Virus record (IMG/VR): IMGVR_UViG_3300020156_000303
Span: 1-39,784 of that record
Origin: a virus
Length of the DNA: 39,784 bases
Direction: 5' to 3' (one strand)
Numbering within the stretch: the first letter of the stretch is position 1; the number at the start of each line of letters is the position of its first letter. The notes beneath the pieces were generated by a model, which saw only the letters and a list, made by a program, of their open reading frames with translations, was not told the origin of the DNA and did no database searches. Below are positions 17,130 through 23,946 of this stretch, one piece after another. The position numbers and the translations under genes are program-made.

Positions 17130-17341
17130 ACAACGTGCAGGTCTTTCCAGCCCTTCTCCCCTTTGAATCTAAGCGTGAGCTTCCAATCATTCGAGAGAAT
17201 GTGCGACATGCTGCGGCCGTTACCATCCTTCATGTAGCTGAACGTGCGCTCGGGAATCGAGAGCCACATGGTCTTATAGCCTTCGGGAATCCACGGCTCT
17301 GCTACGAAGCGTGTGTATAGGAATGTGATGAGTCGCTTCAT
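17126..17341 (-). CDS. 71-residue protein (unknown)
   Basis: Small, Trp/Tyr-rich (FVAEPWIPEGYKTMWLSIPE) and basic at the C-terminus (KLTLRFKGEKGWKDL). TGCTAGATT ends 6 bases before ATG with no Shine-Dalgarno, so a leaderless message is likely. It starts the chain leading to the terminase genes. Confidence 0.55.
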   Translation of the reverse strand: MKRLITFLYTRFVAEPWIPEGYKTMWLSIPERTFSYMKDGNGRSMSHILSNDWKLTLRFKGEKGWKDLHVV

Positions 17342-17347
17342 GTATTC

Positions 17348-17381
17348 AATCTAGCATTACTCCCTAGGTGCGCTATCCACC
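17348..17381 (-). promoter_or_regulatory. Promoter of the packaging gene cluster
   Basis: GGTGGATAG (17381-17373), 16 bases, then TGCTAGATT (17356-17348), with ATG 17341 after 6 bases. It lies in and just after the end of the 40-residue frame. Confidence 0.5.
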
Positions 17382-17479
17382 GCAAACTTGAGTGCTGCCA
17401 AGTTAGCTCGCAGCTCGTCCAAGACAATCTTTTCGCGCCAGTGATTCAACCAGGCCCTTAGCTCTATTTCGCGCTTCAT
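17357..17479 (-). CDS. 40-residue helical peptide (unknown)
   Basis: ATG 17479 to TAA 17357. The product is a single amphipathic helix (ELRAWLNHWREKIVLDELRANL). TGCTAGGTT (17494-17486) ends 6 bases before ATG, which supports a real leaderless gene at the head of the late region. Function unknown. Confidence 0.45.
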   Translation of the reverse strand: MKREIELRAWLNHWREKIVLDELRANLAALKFAVDSAPRE

Positions 17480-17485
17480 ACTTCC

Positions 17486-17494
17486 AACCTAGCA
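17486..17494 (-). promoter_or_regulatory. Extended -10 element TGCTAGGTT
   Basis: It stands 6 bases from ATG 17479 and directly after the tandem terminators. No TGGATAG box lies 15-16 bases upstream, because that stretch is the terminator T-run. Confidence 0.45.
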
Positions 17495-17513
17495 CCCCCT
17501 ACCAAAAAGAAAA

Positions 17514-17530
17514 CCCCGTTTCAGGCGGGG
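17514..17530 (-). terminator. Rho-independent terminator
   Basis: Minus strand: CCCCG, 7-base loop, CGGGG, then TTTTCTTTTT. Second of two terminators between the DUF932-like gene and the late genes. Confidence 0.7.
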
Positions 17531-17547
17531 CTGTGGACAAAAGAAAA

Positions 17548-17563
17548 AGCCTCCGAAGAGGCT
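17548..17563 (-). terminator. Rho-independent terminator
   Basis: Minus strand: AGCCTC-TTCG-GAGGCT followed by TTTTCTTTT. It lies downstream of the DUF932-like gene (stop 17631) and insulates the late operon. Confidence 0.8.
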
Positions 17564-17630
17564 CTTGCGCTCGTTTGCAGATTTACTGCCTCTCGGCATC
17601 CTCCCCCAAAGCGCTTGCCACAAAGAGAGG

Positions 17631-18347
17631 TTAGTGAAGCCTTCGGCACACGCCGTCCAGGGTTCTATGAAGCTGGCGGGTGAGATGTGGAGCTTCTGCT
17701 ACCTTGCCCGTGAGACTGTGCGTGACGCAGTTGAAGAGTCGCCATGCCGTTTCGTCGCCCCAGTCGTGCGGCGGCTTCTCGTAGGCCGCGAGCACTTCAG
17801 GTATCCGTTGCTGATTGAGCACGCCGTCCTTGTAGAGCTGGATGATGGCGTGGTGTGCGAACAGCTCGGGCAGTAACGTCTCTTTGTATTTCTCGAACGT
17901 CTGGTGCTGTTGCCAGCGTTGGGTTGAGAGCGGCTCGATGAGGTCAGCCATGAGCGCGTGGATGTCTCGCAGCGCTTTGGCCGTGTGCTTGCGCTTTATG
18001 ACGTGGTCGCCTGCAAAACTTAAATTATCGCAAACGAACACGCGGCTGCCGTAAGACACGCCTACGGGGAAAGACTTGTCGTGGCTGTTGCGTAAGCCCA
18101 CAGTGTCCGTGTAGTCCCCGTATTCGCTCTTCAGCATCATGACCCCGAAGAAGCGTGCGCCGTCTTTGGTGACGCCGAACTGCTCTTCGGTGACTTCGTG
18201 GCCGTAGAACGTCAGAGAGTGTCTCAGCATCTCTACGATGCGGTGGTGCGGGATGGGGTGGTGCGTCGGTGTTGCCTGGGGGATGGGAAGTGCGCGGAGT
18301 GCGTCGAAGTCCACGGGCTCAGCACCCGCATGGAGAATCAAGCTCAT
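17631..18347 (-). CDS. DUF932-like phage/plasmid protein
   Basis: 238 residues. The central block (ARFFGVMMLKSEYGDYTDTVGL then RNSHDKSFPVGVSYGSRVFV, CDNLSFAGDHVIKRKHT) matches the DUF932 (TIGR03299) family found on phages and plasmids, of unknown function. A strong ribosome site (AAGGAG, 5 bases from ATG) and its own TGCTACCTT promoter are present, and tandem terminators follow, so it is a single-gene unit. Confidence 0.7.
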   Translation of the reverse strand: MSLILHAGAEPVDFDALRALPIPQATPTHHPIPHHRIVEMLRHSLTFYGHEVTEEQFGVTKDGARFFGVMMLKSEYGDYTDTVGLRNSHDKSFPVGVSYGSRVFVCDNLSFAGDHVIKRKHTAKALRDIHALMADLIEPLSTQRWQQHQTFEKYKETLLPELFAHHAIIQLYKDGVLNQQRIPEVLAAYEKPPHDWGDETAWRLFNCVTHSLTGKVAEAPHLTRQLHRTLDGVCRRLH

Positions 18348-18383
18348 GGCTGCTCCTTGAGAAAGGACGGGCTGTCCTCTCCC

Positions 18384-18415
18384 AAGGTAGCATTCGTCTA
18401 CTGCTGACTATCCCC
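18384..18415 (-). promoter_or_regulatory. Promoter of the DUF932-like gene
   Basis: GGGGATAG (18415-18408), 15 bases, TGCTACCTT (18392-18384). A leader of about 30 bases with AAGGAG precedes ATG 18347. It overlaps the end of the zinc-knuckle gene. Confidence 0.5.
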
Positions 18416-18574
18416 TTTCTTGGGGCAGGTGCGTGCGGTGTGGCCAGTCTCACCACAGTTGCCGCACTTGATTTCCTTGCGCTCCTTTCCGTTGGTGAAG
18501 ATGCTCTGAAGCTCGGCGTCTATCTTGTCTCTGGCGTCGAGGAGTTCTCTAACCTTTGTGGTGTCGAGGTCCAT
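18398..18574 (-). CDS. Zinc-knuckle (CCHC) protein
   Basis: 58 residues. The start at 18574 overlaps the previous stop as TAATG. An N-terminal helix (VRELLDARDKIDAELQSIF) is followed by one CX2CX4HX4C knuckle (CGNCGETGHTARTC), a single-stranded nucleic-acid binding motif best known from retroviral and RNA-binding proteins and unusual in phages. Likely role: RNA or ssDNA binding. Confidence 0.65.
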   Translation of the reverse strand: MDLDTTKVRELLDARDKIDAELQSIFTNGKERKEIKCGNCGETGHTARTCPKKGDSQQ

Positions 18575-18738
18575 TACCACCACCCGCTGCTCTTCTTCTT
18601 GAACATCGGCCGAGAGCGGCGCTTGTCTTGCGCCTTGTGGTAGTAGCGCTCTTTGGCTTTGTTACCGGACTTGAACGCTTTGTTGGCTCTGCGGTTTTCG
18701 TGATACGCGGCTCCGAAAAAGTGCTTGAGTCCCATCAT
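18574..18738 (-). CDS. Small basic protein (unknown)
   Basis: 54 residues from ATG 18738, which overlaps the upstream stop as ATGA. Strongly basic (ENRRANKAFKSGNKAKERYYHKAQDKRRSR), ending KKKSSGWW. Nucleic-acid binding is plausible. Middle gene of a three-gene run with the zinc-knuckle protein. Confidence 0.5.
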   Translation of the reverse strand: MMGLKHFFGAAYHENRRANKAFKSGNKAKERYYHKAQDKRRSRPMFKKKSSGWW

Positions 18739-18905
18739 CCACCCCGCTTCGGATTGGCACGTTTCCACTCGCGGATGTAGCGCCGCGCTTCGACCATCCT
18801 TTCGTCAACGCGCGGACTCTTGCGATAGAACTTCTTGTGACCCCACGCCTTCGCAATGCTCGCGCGAACCCTAGCTCTTTCTGACTTCTTCCAAAGTCCC
18901 ATCAT
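18735..18905 (-). CDS. Small basic helical protein (unknown)
   Basis: 56 residues. A good ribosome site, AAGGAG, precedes the ATG ATG pair at 18905/18902; the longer upstream frame to 19073 has none. Basic (KKSERARVRASIAKAWGHKKFYRKS). Like its neighbour it begins MMGL, which may mark a shared origin. First gene of the run. Confidence 0.5.
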   Translation of the reverse strand: MMGLWKKSERARVRASIAKAWGHKKFYRKSPRVDERMVEARRYIREWKRANPKRGG

Positions 18906-18999
18906 CGTCTCCTTGTTACCTCGAAGTGAGGCGATGACTAATCTATGCGCCTGAATATGAAAAATCACTTCGCGGACAAGGTGGACGGTATGAAACAAG

Positions 19000-19039
19000 C
19001 AAGCCCCCGAAAGGGCTTGAAAAGGCAGGTGGCTGCCTT
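19000..19039 (-). terminator. Tandem hairpin terminators
   Basis: Minus strand: AAGGCAG-CCAC-CTGCCTT then TT (19039-19022), followed by CAAGCCC-TTTCGG-GGGCTTG then CTTGTTT (19019-19000). They end the transcript of the 48-residue secreted protein. Confidence 0.55.
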
Positions 19040-19096
19040 GAGGAGACTGTTTACGTGCCGTCTTACGCGACACGAGATGGGTTCACCTCACTTTCT

Positions 19097-19243
19097 TTAG
19101 TGGACGGTGCGGGCGGCCGTGACGAGATTGTCGAGCGGCATGTCGGACAGGATGATTTCCATATCCAAGTCTTCGTCTTTCGTCGCGTCGGCGGCGATGC
19201 CGAGTGCGAGTAACAACACGAATGCTGCGAGAGTGAGCCTCAT
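19097..19243 (-). CDS. Tiny secreted protein
   Basis: 48 residues from ATG 19243, fixed by a strong AAAGGAGG four bases upstream; the longer frame to 19291 is not needed. Residues 1-20 form a clear signal peptide (MRLTLAAFVLLLALGIAADA). The mature part is acidic (KDEDLDMEIILSDMP). It could act in superinfection exclusion or on the envelope. Function unknown. Confidence 0.6.
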   Translation of the reverse strand: MRLTLAAFVLLLALGIAADATKDEDLDMEIILSDMPLDNLVTAARTVH

Positions 19244-19375
19244 GTTTCCTCCTTTAAGAGCTGCCTGACGGAAGAATTGAACTTCGCGCACCTACTCCCT
19301 GTGAACGGTTTAAGTGGCTACCAGCCCAGGCGTTGAGGTTGAAGTGAAGCGAGCAGGGGTCGGGCGGTTTGTAAT

Positions 19376-19663
19376 TTAGATACCGACGACCGTAGGCAGA
19401 CCGCCCCAGCCGATTCCTGCGTCGCGTGTTTTCCTTAGCGCGTCGTTCAGGAAGTCGCCGCCGATTTGCGGCTGCCCGTAAAGCTGATGGATGATTCTGC
19501 GGAGCTGACTCTTAATTGCTTGTTCTTGCTTTTCTGCGAATCCAAGCGTCTCAATGAGCGTAAGTAACTCGCCCTCTGTGCGCTGGATGTCGTAGTCGTA
19601 AAGCGCGTAACCTGACATTGCGATACCTGGTGGCACCTCTGGTGCTCTTTGTTTTTTGGACAT
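19376..19663 (-). CDS. 95-residue protein (unknown)
   Basis: Helical (RTEGELLTLIETLGFAEKQ, EQAIKSQLRRIIHQLY) with a Gly-rich end (GIGWGGLPTVVGI). First protein gene downstream of the structured RNA locus, possibly on the same transcript. Confidence 0.5.
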   Translation of the reverse strand: MSKKQRAPEVPPGIAMSGYALYDYDIQRTEGELLTLIETLGFAEKQEQAIKSQLRRIIHQLYGQPQIGGDFLNDALRKTRDAGIGWGGLPTVVGI

Positions 19664-19738
19664 GACATTTCTTAGCTAGACCTAACCCCTGCTTGCTGCA
19701 CTCCAACGAATGACGAAGAGCTAGTGAAGTGCTCAGTA

Positions 19739-19894
19739 GCGCGGACGAGGATTTGCACCTCGCATGGTGTTAGCAGCCACTTCTTATCAGCGTCCTTTCG
19801 GACCGAGGTCGCTCACGGCGACTGCCACCTTGTAACCGCGCGTATTTCGTAAGCCAATACGCACGCAAAGCGTTTACCTATTCCGCCACCGCGC
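19739..19894 (-). ncRNA. tRNA-like element with an enlarged middle domain
   Basis: Minus strand, 156 bases. The 5' end GCGCGG pairs with the 3' end CCGCGC. GGCGGAATAGGTAAACGC is an almost exact tRNA-Leu-type D arm, and CGAGG-TGCAAAT-CCTCG is a T arm with one loop change (T55 to G). The middle is not a normal anticodon arm: a 9-base-pair stem with an 11-base loop, GTCGC-CGTGA-GCGAC and GTCC-GAAA-GGAC hairpins. No CCA is encoded and no convincing anticodon can be placed. Options: intron-bearing or degenerate tRNA, or a tRNA-mimic RNA. It lies 17 bases after the long-stem RNA, probably on one transcript. Confidence 0.5.
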
Positions 19895-19911
19895 AACCAA
19901 ACACTCCACCT

Positions 19912-20043
19912 GTGAAGCCCTACAGGGGAGGCAGAATCACGGGAGGACCAAAGCGCGCAATCTTTCGATTGAATACTTCTCCAACGATTCGCCGCCCCTT
20001 ACGGCGGACGGGGGCATTGCGCCCCCTGTAAGGCTTCACGTCC
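19912..20043 (-). ncRNA. Structured RNA closed by a 17-base-pair helix
   Basis: Bases 20039-20023 and 19928-19912 pair over 17 positions. The only non-Watson-Crick position is G.U in the minus-strand RNA but C.A on the plus strand, which points to a minus-strand transcript. Inside are a GGGGGC-GCAAT-GCCCCC hairpin (competing with the closing stem), a GC-rich CCGCC/GGCGG hairpin and CAATC-GAAA-GATTG. A promoter of the shared class ends just upstream, placing the 5' end close to 20043. Confidence 0.6.
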
Positions 20044-20049
20044 TCTTAC

Positions 20050-20082
20050 AACCTAACACCCAGGCGCGAGGCGATATCCACT
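20050..20082 (-). promoter_or_regulatory. Promoter of the structured RNA locus
   Basis: AGTGGATAT (20082-20074), 15 bases, then TGTTAGGTT (20058-20050). The predicted start 7 bases later coincides with the first bases of the long-stem RNA. Confidence 0.55.
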
Positions 20083-20100
20083 GTCCCCAGGCAGAAGAAA

Positions 20101-20120
20101 CCCCCCGCCGAAGCGAGGGG
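20101..20120 (-). terminator. Rho-independent terminator
   Basis: Minus strand CCCCTCGC-TTCG-GCGGGGGG (8 pairs, one T.G) then TTTCTTCTG. It ends the primase-fragment transcript and separates it from the RNA locus. Confidence 0.75.
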
Positions 20121-20156
20121 CGGAACGAGCAGTTTCCTACTCGCTCTCGGGAAGTG

Positions 20157-20729
20157 TCAGCTCGCGCGCTTTAGCGGAGTGACGGTAGCCTTGGGAAGCT
20201 GCAAACCTTGAACGGCTGCATAACAAAGGAACTCCCCTGTCGTGCAATCGTATAAAGGGACCACCACGCCTTTCAGCGCACCCCTCGAACTGACTCCGAT
20301 ATCCGCGCGTTCGATGAGGTCGGCGGGAATGTCCTTCAGCAGCTCGTGAGCGCGTTCGAGACCCGCCTGGTATTTGGCGCGGTCGAAGCCGCCCTTCGGT
20401 GTCAACGCGGGTGCGGGTTCGGGCGTTGGAACTTTTACGGTATTTACCGTATTTGTATTTACCGTATCGTTCCCCAGGAACGCCGCCGCATCCTTCACTG
20501 ACACGTCGAGGATGTGGGCTGCAAGCCCTATCACGTCGCCGCCTTTCTTGGCCGCGAAGCAAAAGTAGCCCTTTCCTTCGGTCATCACGAGCGCTCTGTC
20601 CCCGCCCTCGTTACATCTTGTGCAGGGTGCGCGAAGCTGAGTGCCGCTTTGCTTTACTTCTAAGCCGAGCTTGCTGGCGGCATCTGCGAAAGATACTGAC
20701 CGCTTAATTGCGTCGAAGTCGTAGAACAT
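20157..20729 (-). CDS. CHC2-type zinc-finger primase fragment
   Basis: 190 residues. Residues 1-85 resemble the N-terminal zinc domain of DnaG-type primases: CTRC, then GKGYFCFAAKKGGDVIGLAA, where the usual CFxCgxgGD is degenerate in its last Cys. The rest is a Pro/Thr linker and a short domain (FDRAKYQAGLERAHELLKDIP, GVVVPLYD) that could be the start of a TOPRIM-type region, but no catalytic EGxxD/DxD is present. Possibly a regulatory or initiation factor, or a truncated primase. AGGAGG precedes ATG, and a palindrome overlaps promoter and leader. Confidence 0.6.
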   Translation of the reverse strand: MFYDFDAIKRSVSFADAASKLGLEVKQSGTQLRAPCTRCNEGGDRALVMTEGKGYFCFAAKKGGDVIGLAAHILDVSVKDAAAFLGNDTVNTNTVNTVKVPTPEPAPALTPKGGFDRAKYQAGLERAHELLKDIPADLIERADIGVSSRGALKGVVVPLYDCTTGEFLCYAAVQGLQLPKATVTPLKRAS

Positions 20730-20740
20730 AGCCGCCTCCT

Positions 20741-20797
20741 GTAAGTGAACGAATCCACTTACCAGAGTAGCAAGCCGCTGCCAGAGGTTATCTACAC
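20741..20797 (-). promoter_or_regulatory. Promoter with overlapping operator-like palindrome
   Basis: GTGTAGATAA (20797-20788), 15 bases, TGCTACTCT (20772-20764). Directly after it GTAAGTG/CACTTAC (20762-20756 and 20747-20741) form a perfect 7-base inverted repeat with an 8-base gap, next to the AGGAGG ribosome site. It could be a repressor site or RNA hairpin. Confidence 0.5.
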
Positions 20798-21604
20798 CAG
20801 GCCGTCCAGCACGTCCTCGTAGATGGGCGGCATTCTCCAGGGAGTAGCGAAGTCCTCTCTAACCTGGATGTGGATTTTCCTTCCGGCCAACTTCTTCATA
20901 GTTTCCGCACGGGCACGATTCGTTGTTACAACTAAGCAGTGTAGATTCTTTCTTCCCCACTGTTCCTCATACGGGCGGTCTTCAAAGATTTCCTCATACG
21001 CCGAGAACATATCTTCGATAGTTTTACGGTTGCGGTCGCTTTCGATTTTCTCCGTGCCCCTATCTATCTCTACCGCGTAGTAGTGCTTCTGCTGCTTGTC
21101 TTTGAAGTGAAGCCCAAACACTTCGTCTGGTTCGAGAAAGTCCCTGTTTTGTTTTCGGGAGAGCTGGAAGCGCATCGAGCCGCCCCCTGTTACTTCTTCC
21201 CGTGAAATGAAGCCGATGTCCTTTGCCTTGCACGCGAGTTCTATGGAAGCCATCACGCAAGAGCACATGAGCCGGTGAATGGCGTGGTCGGTGCGGGTGA
21301 TACCTGGCTTACCTAGAAAAGCGAGAGCTTTGGGGGTGAGGTCGTAGACGAGAGGTTGATACGCGGCGTTGTAGCACTCCCAGTATTCCTTGGGGCGCGT
21401 GAGGTAGCCGAAGTCGTAGAGCTTGCCGAGGCGATTTAGAAACTTGCTTTCATCTCCACCATGGAACTTATAGAGATGCTTAGAAGTGAGCGGGCCGTGC
21501 GTGCGAAGCGGGGCAAAGATAAGCTTGTCTCGCTCTTGAGGAACGAGCGTGCCTATGGGCGTAGGTTCGCGGAAGCGAATGCGCCTTGAACGTGAATCGA
21601 GCAT
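20792..21604 (-). CDS. Replication-relaxation family protein
   Basis: 270 residues. N-terminal winged helix (RTHGPLTSKHLYKFHGGDESK then FLNRLGKLYDFGYLTRP) and a C-terminal alpha/beta domain with EPDEVFGLHF and YYAVEIDRGTE. The layout fits the Replic_Relax family, which sits beside TraG/VirD4-type ATPase genes on mobile elements and is linked to plasmid replication and mobilisation. The nuclease-like core (E..D...H...EID.GTE) may be active. It follows the ATPase gene by 12 bases, and TGATAGCGT ends 6 bases before its ATG. Confidence 0.7.
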   Translation of the reverse strand: MLDSRSRRIRFREPTPIGTLVPQERDKLIFAPLRTHGPLTSKHLYKFHGGDESKFLNRLGKLYDFGYLTRPKEYWECYNAAYQPLVYDLTPKALAFLGKPGITRTDHAIHRLMCSCVMASIELACKAKDIGFISREEVTGGGSMRFQLSRKQNRDFLEPDEVFGLHFKDKQQKHYYAVEIDRGTEKIESDRNRKTIEDMFSAYEEIFEDRPYEEQWGRKNLHCLVVTTNRARAETMKKLAGRKIHIQVREDFATPWRMPPIYEDVLDGLV

Positions 21605-21610
21605 GTCTAA

Positions 21611-21644
21611 ACGCTATCATGCGTCCTCCCCATAGCTATCCACT
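21611..21644 (-). promoter_or_regulatory. Internal promoter before the relaxation-family gene
   Basis: AGTGGATAG (the box at 21644-21636), 16 bases, TGATAGCGT (21619-21611), then 6 bases to ATG. It lies in the last codons of the ATPase gene. Confidence 0.45.
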
Positions 21645-23026
21645 CCTTTGCTGATTTTCTTTGACGATGCGCTGCTACGCCCTGGAACGCTATAGACGAT
21701 ATTAGACGCTGTGGGTGCGTGAGTTCTTTTTGGCCGAGACTCTAAAAGGCCGTATTCCACCTTCACATCGTTAATCTTTCCTTCTGTGGCACAGGTGAAC
21801 GTAAGCGGCGTGCGGCTGATGTATTCCGTTCCCATCGCCTTGCTCATGGTGGTGCGGTCATCGAAGTTGGGGCAGGACACAAGCTTGATGGCGCACTGCA
21901 TAAGAGCGTCTCGTAGCGAACCCTTGGTTTGATTTAGGAAGTGGTGCGCTAACACTACGCCCAGTTTGTATTTCCTGGCCTGCGTTAAGAGGTGCTCGGT
22001 CTTCTGGTCGAAGTATTCCTGCGCTTCGTCTACATAGAGAAACGCGGGAGTTCGATACTGCTCCCTAACTCTTGCGCGTTCGAGTGCAGCCCTAAGAATG
22101 AGGGAGATAAACAGCCTCCCAAACATCTTGCTGTCGTCGCCCTGCAAATACGCCTGGTCTGTGTCAATAAGGATGAGCTGGCGCTTGTTCAGCTCGTCGT
22201 AGAAGTCGATGGTGTTTTCTTTCTCCGTGAGGAGCTTCTGAAACGTCGGGGAATGTATGAGTGCTTCTACCCTGTGCCCAATGTCGTCTTTCGTTGTTTT
22301 GTAGGGGCCACCCGAACCCAACATCTTCGTTTGGAAAAACTTTCTCGGAAGTTCTGGGAGCGCGTCTATGTGCTTCTTGTAGGCGGCGGGCTTATCGAGG
22401 AAGTCAATGACATCACTGAGCGTCGAATCAAACGAGAACATGAGGCGGCACATGGGCTTAAACAGCCCCTTCATCTTTCCTGACAAATCCATCCCCAGGC
22501 CGGAGAAGAGGTATTCGAGCGTCTCTATCGCGGCGGTGATTGAAGGTTCGGGGTCGCCGCCACGATTCTTTACTCTGAAAATGTTTACTGACGGTGGACT
22601 CCTGGGGTTGATGTAGAGCGGCTCAAACGGAAGGTCGAGGTTGCGGAGCTTATGAATGATGTCGCCCTGGCTGTCTACCACTACAACCGTGGGGCGGTTC
22701 TCTCGCTCTAAGTCCGCGAGAATCATACTTTGCAAGAGCTGTGTCTTTCCCGAACCGGGGGAACCTAGAACATGCGTGTGCGCGTATCTTGTCTGGAAGT
22801 CAGTGTTGTAAACACTAAACGGGGCTGGTTCGTTCTTCTTCGCTTCTGCAAGCTGCGCCTCGTAAGCCACACGCTCCTCCTCCATCTTGCGCTGCCGCTC
22901 TTCGAGCGCAATTGCCTGCCGTTGCTCGTAGGAGAGAAACGAATATACGATACGCTCAAGCGGCTTCCCCTCCTCCTTCGGCCGCCATGAATCAACGACC
23001 CGCTTCTTTATCGCGTCCCAGTCCAT
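21617..23026 (-). CDS. VirD4/TraG-HerA-type DNA-pumping ATPase
   Basis: 469 residues. Walker A LGSPGSGKTQ at 87-96, a conserved VVVDSQGDIIHKL strand (near 125), Walker B LYVDEAQE near 330, and downstream ALMQCAIKLVSCPNFDD, as in type IV coupling proteins and HerA/FtsK relatives. The N-terminal 65 residues form a charged coiled coil rather than the usual membrane domain. It would move or remodel DNA at a membrane or pore. This is plasmid/conjugation machinery, not packaging (TerL is elsewhere). It sits between a P-loop-less partner and the relaxation-family protein. Confidence 0.8.
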   Translation of the reverse strand: MDWDAIKKRVVDSWRPKEEGKPLERIVYSFLSYEQRQAIALEERQRKMEEERVAYEAQLAEAKKNEPAPFSVYNTDFQTRYAHTHVLGSPGSGKTQLLQSMILADLERENRPTVVVVDSQGDIIHKLRNLDLPFEPLYINPRSPPSVNIFRVKNRGGDPEPSITAAIETLEYLFSGLGMDLSGKMKGLFKPMCRLMFSFDSTLSDVIDFLDKPAAYKKHIDALPELPRKFFQTKMLGSGGPYKTTKDDIGHRVEALIHSPTFQKLLTEKENTIDFYDELNKRQLILIDTDQAYLQGDDSKMFGRLFISLILRAALERARVREQYRTPAFLYVDEAQEYFDQKTEHLLTQARKYKLGVVLAHHFLNQTKGSLRDALMQCAIKLVSCPNFDDRTTMSKAMGTEYISRTPLTFTCATEGKINDVKVEYGLLESRPKRTHAPTASNIVYSVPGRSSASSKKISKGVDSYGEDA

Positions 23027-23044
23027 TCTCGCTCTCGGGAATCG

Positions 23045-23827
23045 TTACTTCATGCACTCGTTAACGTATTCGGCGTAGCCGTTTGTCCCTCTCGGGAACT
23101 CGCAACAGTAGTCTGCCAAAGTTTCAGCATCTTTGGCGGTAGTTTTTGCACCTATCTTATGCTCGATAGAGAAAAGCTCGTCCTGGAACGGCACTTCGGC
23201 AAGAGAGTTCACCCCTGCAATGAGACGATTTTCCCGCAGTAACGTGCGGTGAATGTCGCAGGCATACTGTCCCAGGTCAGTAATGATGACCTGGTGCGGG
23301 TAGGCGCTTGCCAGAATGTTTGCCAGTAAGATGCGGTCAAAGCGGGTGAGACGGGTATCGAGACGGGCTAACACTACGCCTGATAGGGAGAAGTTTGTAG
23401 GACCGGAGAGGAACGAACTCAGGACAGGAGAAAGGAAAATGCGCTGCATCTTTCCGTATGCTGCATGGTGTCCGTTAGAGTCTGTCTTTTTAGGTTTGCG
23501 TATGAGTGTGTCCAAAGACTTTGGCTCACTTACTAGGGACTCCAAAAAGACAATGCCGGACTCCTGCTTTTGTAGGGTGGTCGGCCCGCCAGGAAAAGAC
23601 GCCTCGAAAGCGTCCGCGTAAAGTGACGCTCGTTCGTAGGTGATGTCTTTTAAAAGGTCGAGACGATTTTTTGAAAAGTCGAGCCGTTCGATGTGCCAGT
23701 TTTTTGGGAAGAAAAGTTTGTTGATAACGTCTCCGTTATCCAACAGTAAGTAACGAGTAAGGCGTTTTATCCCTCGTAAAAGGTTAAGTATGGGCGTCTT
23801 GTCGCGCCCTACATTGAGTAAGTTCAT
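23045..23827 (-). CDS. P-loop-less companion of the VirD4/HerA-type ATPase
   Basis: 260 residues. YLLLDNGDVINKLFFPKNWHI resembles the VVVDSQGDIIHKL strand of the next gene. LARLDTRLTRFDRILLANIL, VIITDLGQYACDIHRTLL and RENRLIAGVNSLAEVP look like the second half of a RecA-like ATPase with a Walker B-type Asp. No GxxGxGK[ST] is present, and the N-terminus is too short to hold one. I infer a degenerate paralogue that may pair with the active ATPase 18 bases downstream. Ends Cys-rich (DYCCEFPRG). Confidence 0.55.
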   Translation of the reverse strand: MNLLNVGRDKTPILNLLRGIKRLTRYLLLDNGDVINKLFFPKNWHIERLDFSKNRLDLLKDITYERASLYADAFEASFPGGPTTLQKQESGIVFLESLVSEPKSLDTLIRKPKKTDSNGHHAAYGKMQRIFLSPVLSSFLSGPTNFSLSGVVLARLDTRLTRFDRILLANILASAYPHQVIITDLGQYACDIHRTLLRENRLIAGVNSLAEVPFQDELFSIEHKIGAKTTAKDAETLADYCCEFPRGTNGYAEYVNECMK

Positions 23828-23946
23828 GGGGCTGGTGCAGTAGAGCCGCGCGCCTTTGCACGGGTGCTGCCGCCAGCCCGCGAAAAAGGTGCAGCTCCAA
23901 GTAAATTGTATGAAATGTCCGTTAGGCGTTGTCCCCTGTTAAGGAC

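Noticed and set aside
19250-19290. tRNA 3'-end-like sequence (GAAG-TTCAATT-CTTC with GCCTG/CAGGC) upstream of the 48-residue secreted gene, as a tRNA or attachment core
   Set aside because: No cloverleaf can be completed: D arm and anticodon arm fail and no CCA is present. It lies 6 kb from int. Kept only as a remote attachment-site candidate.
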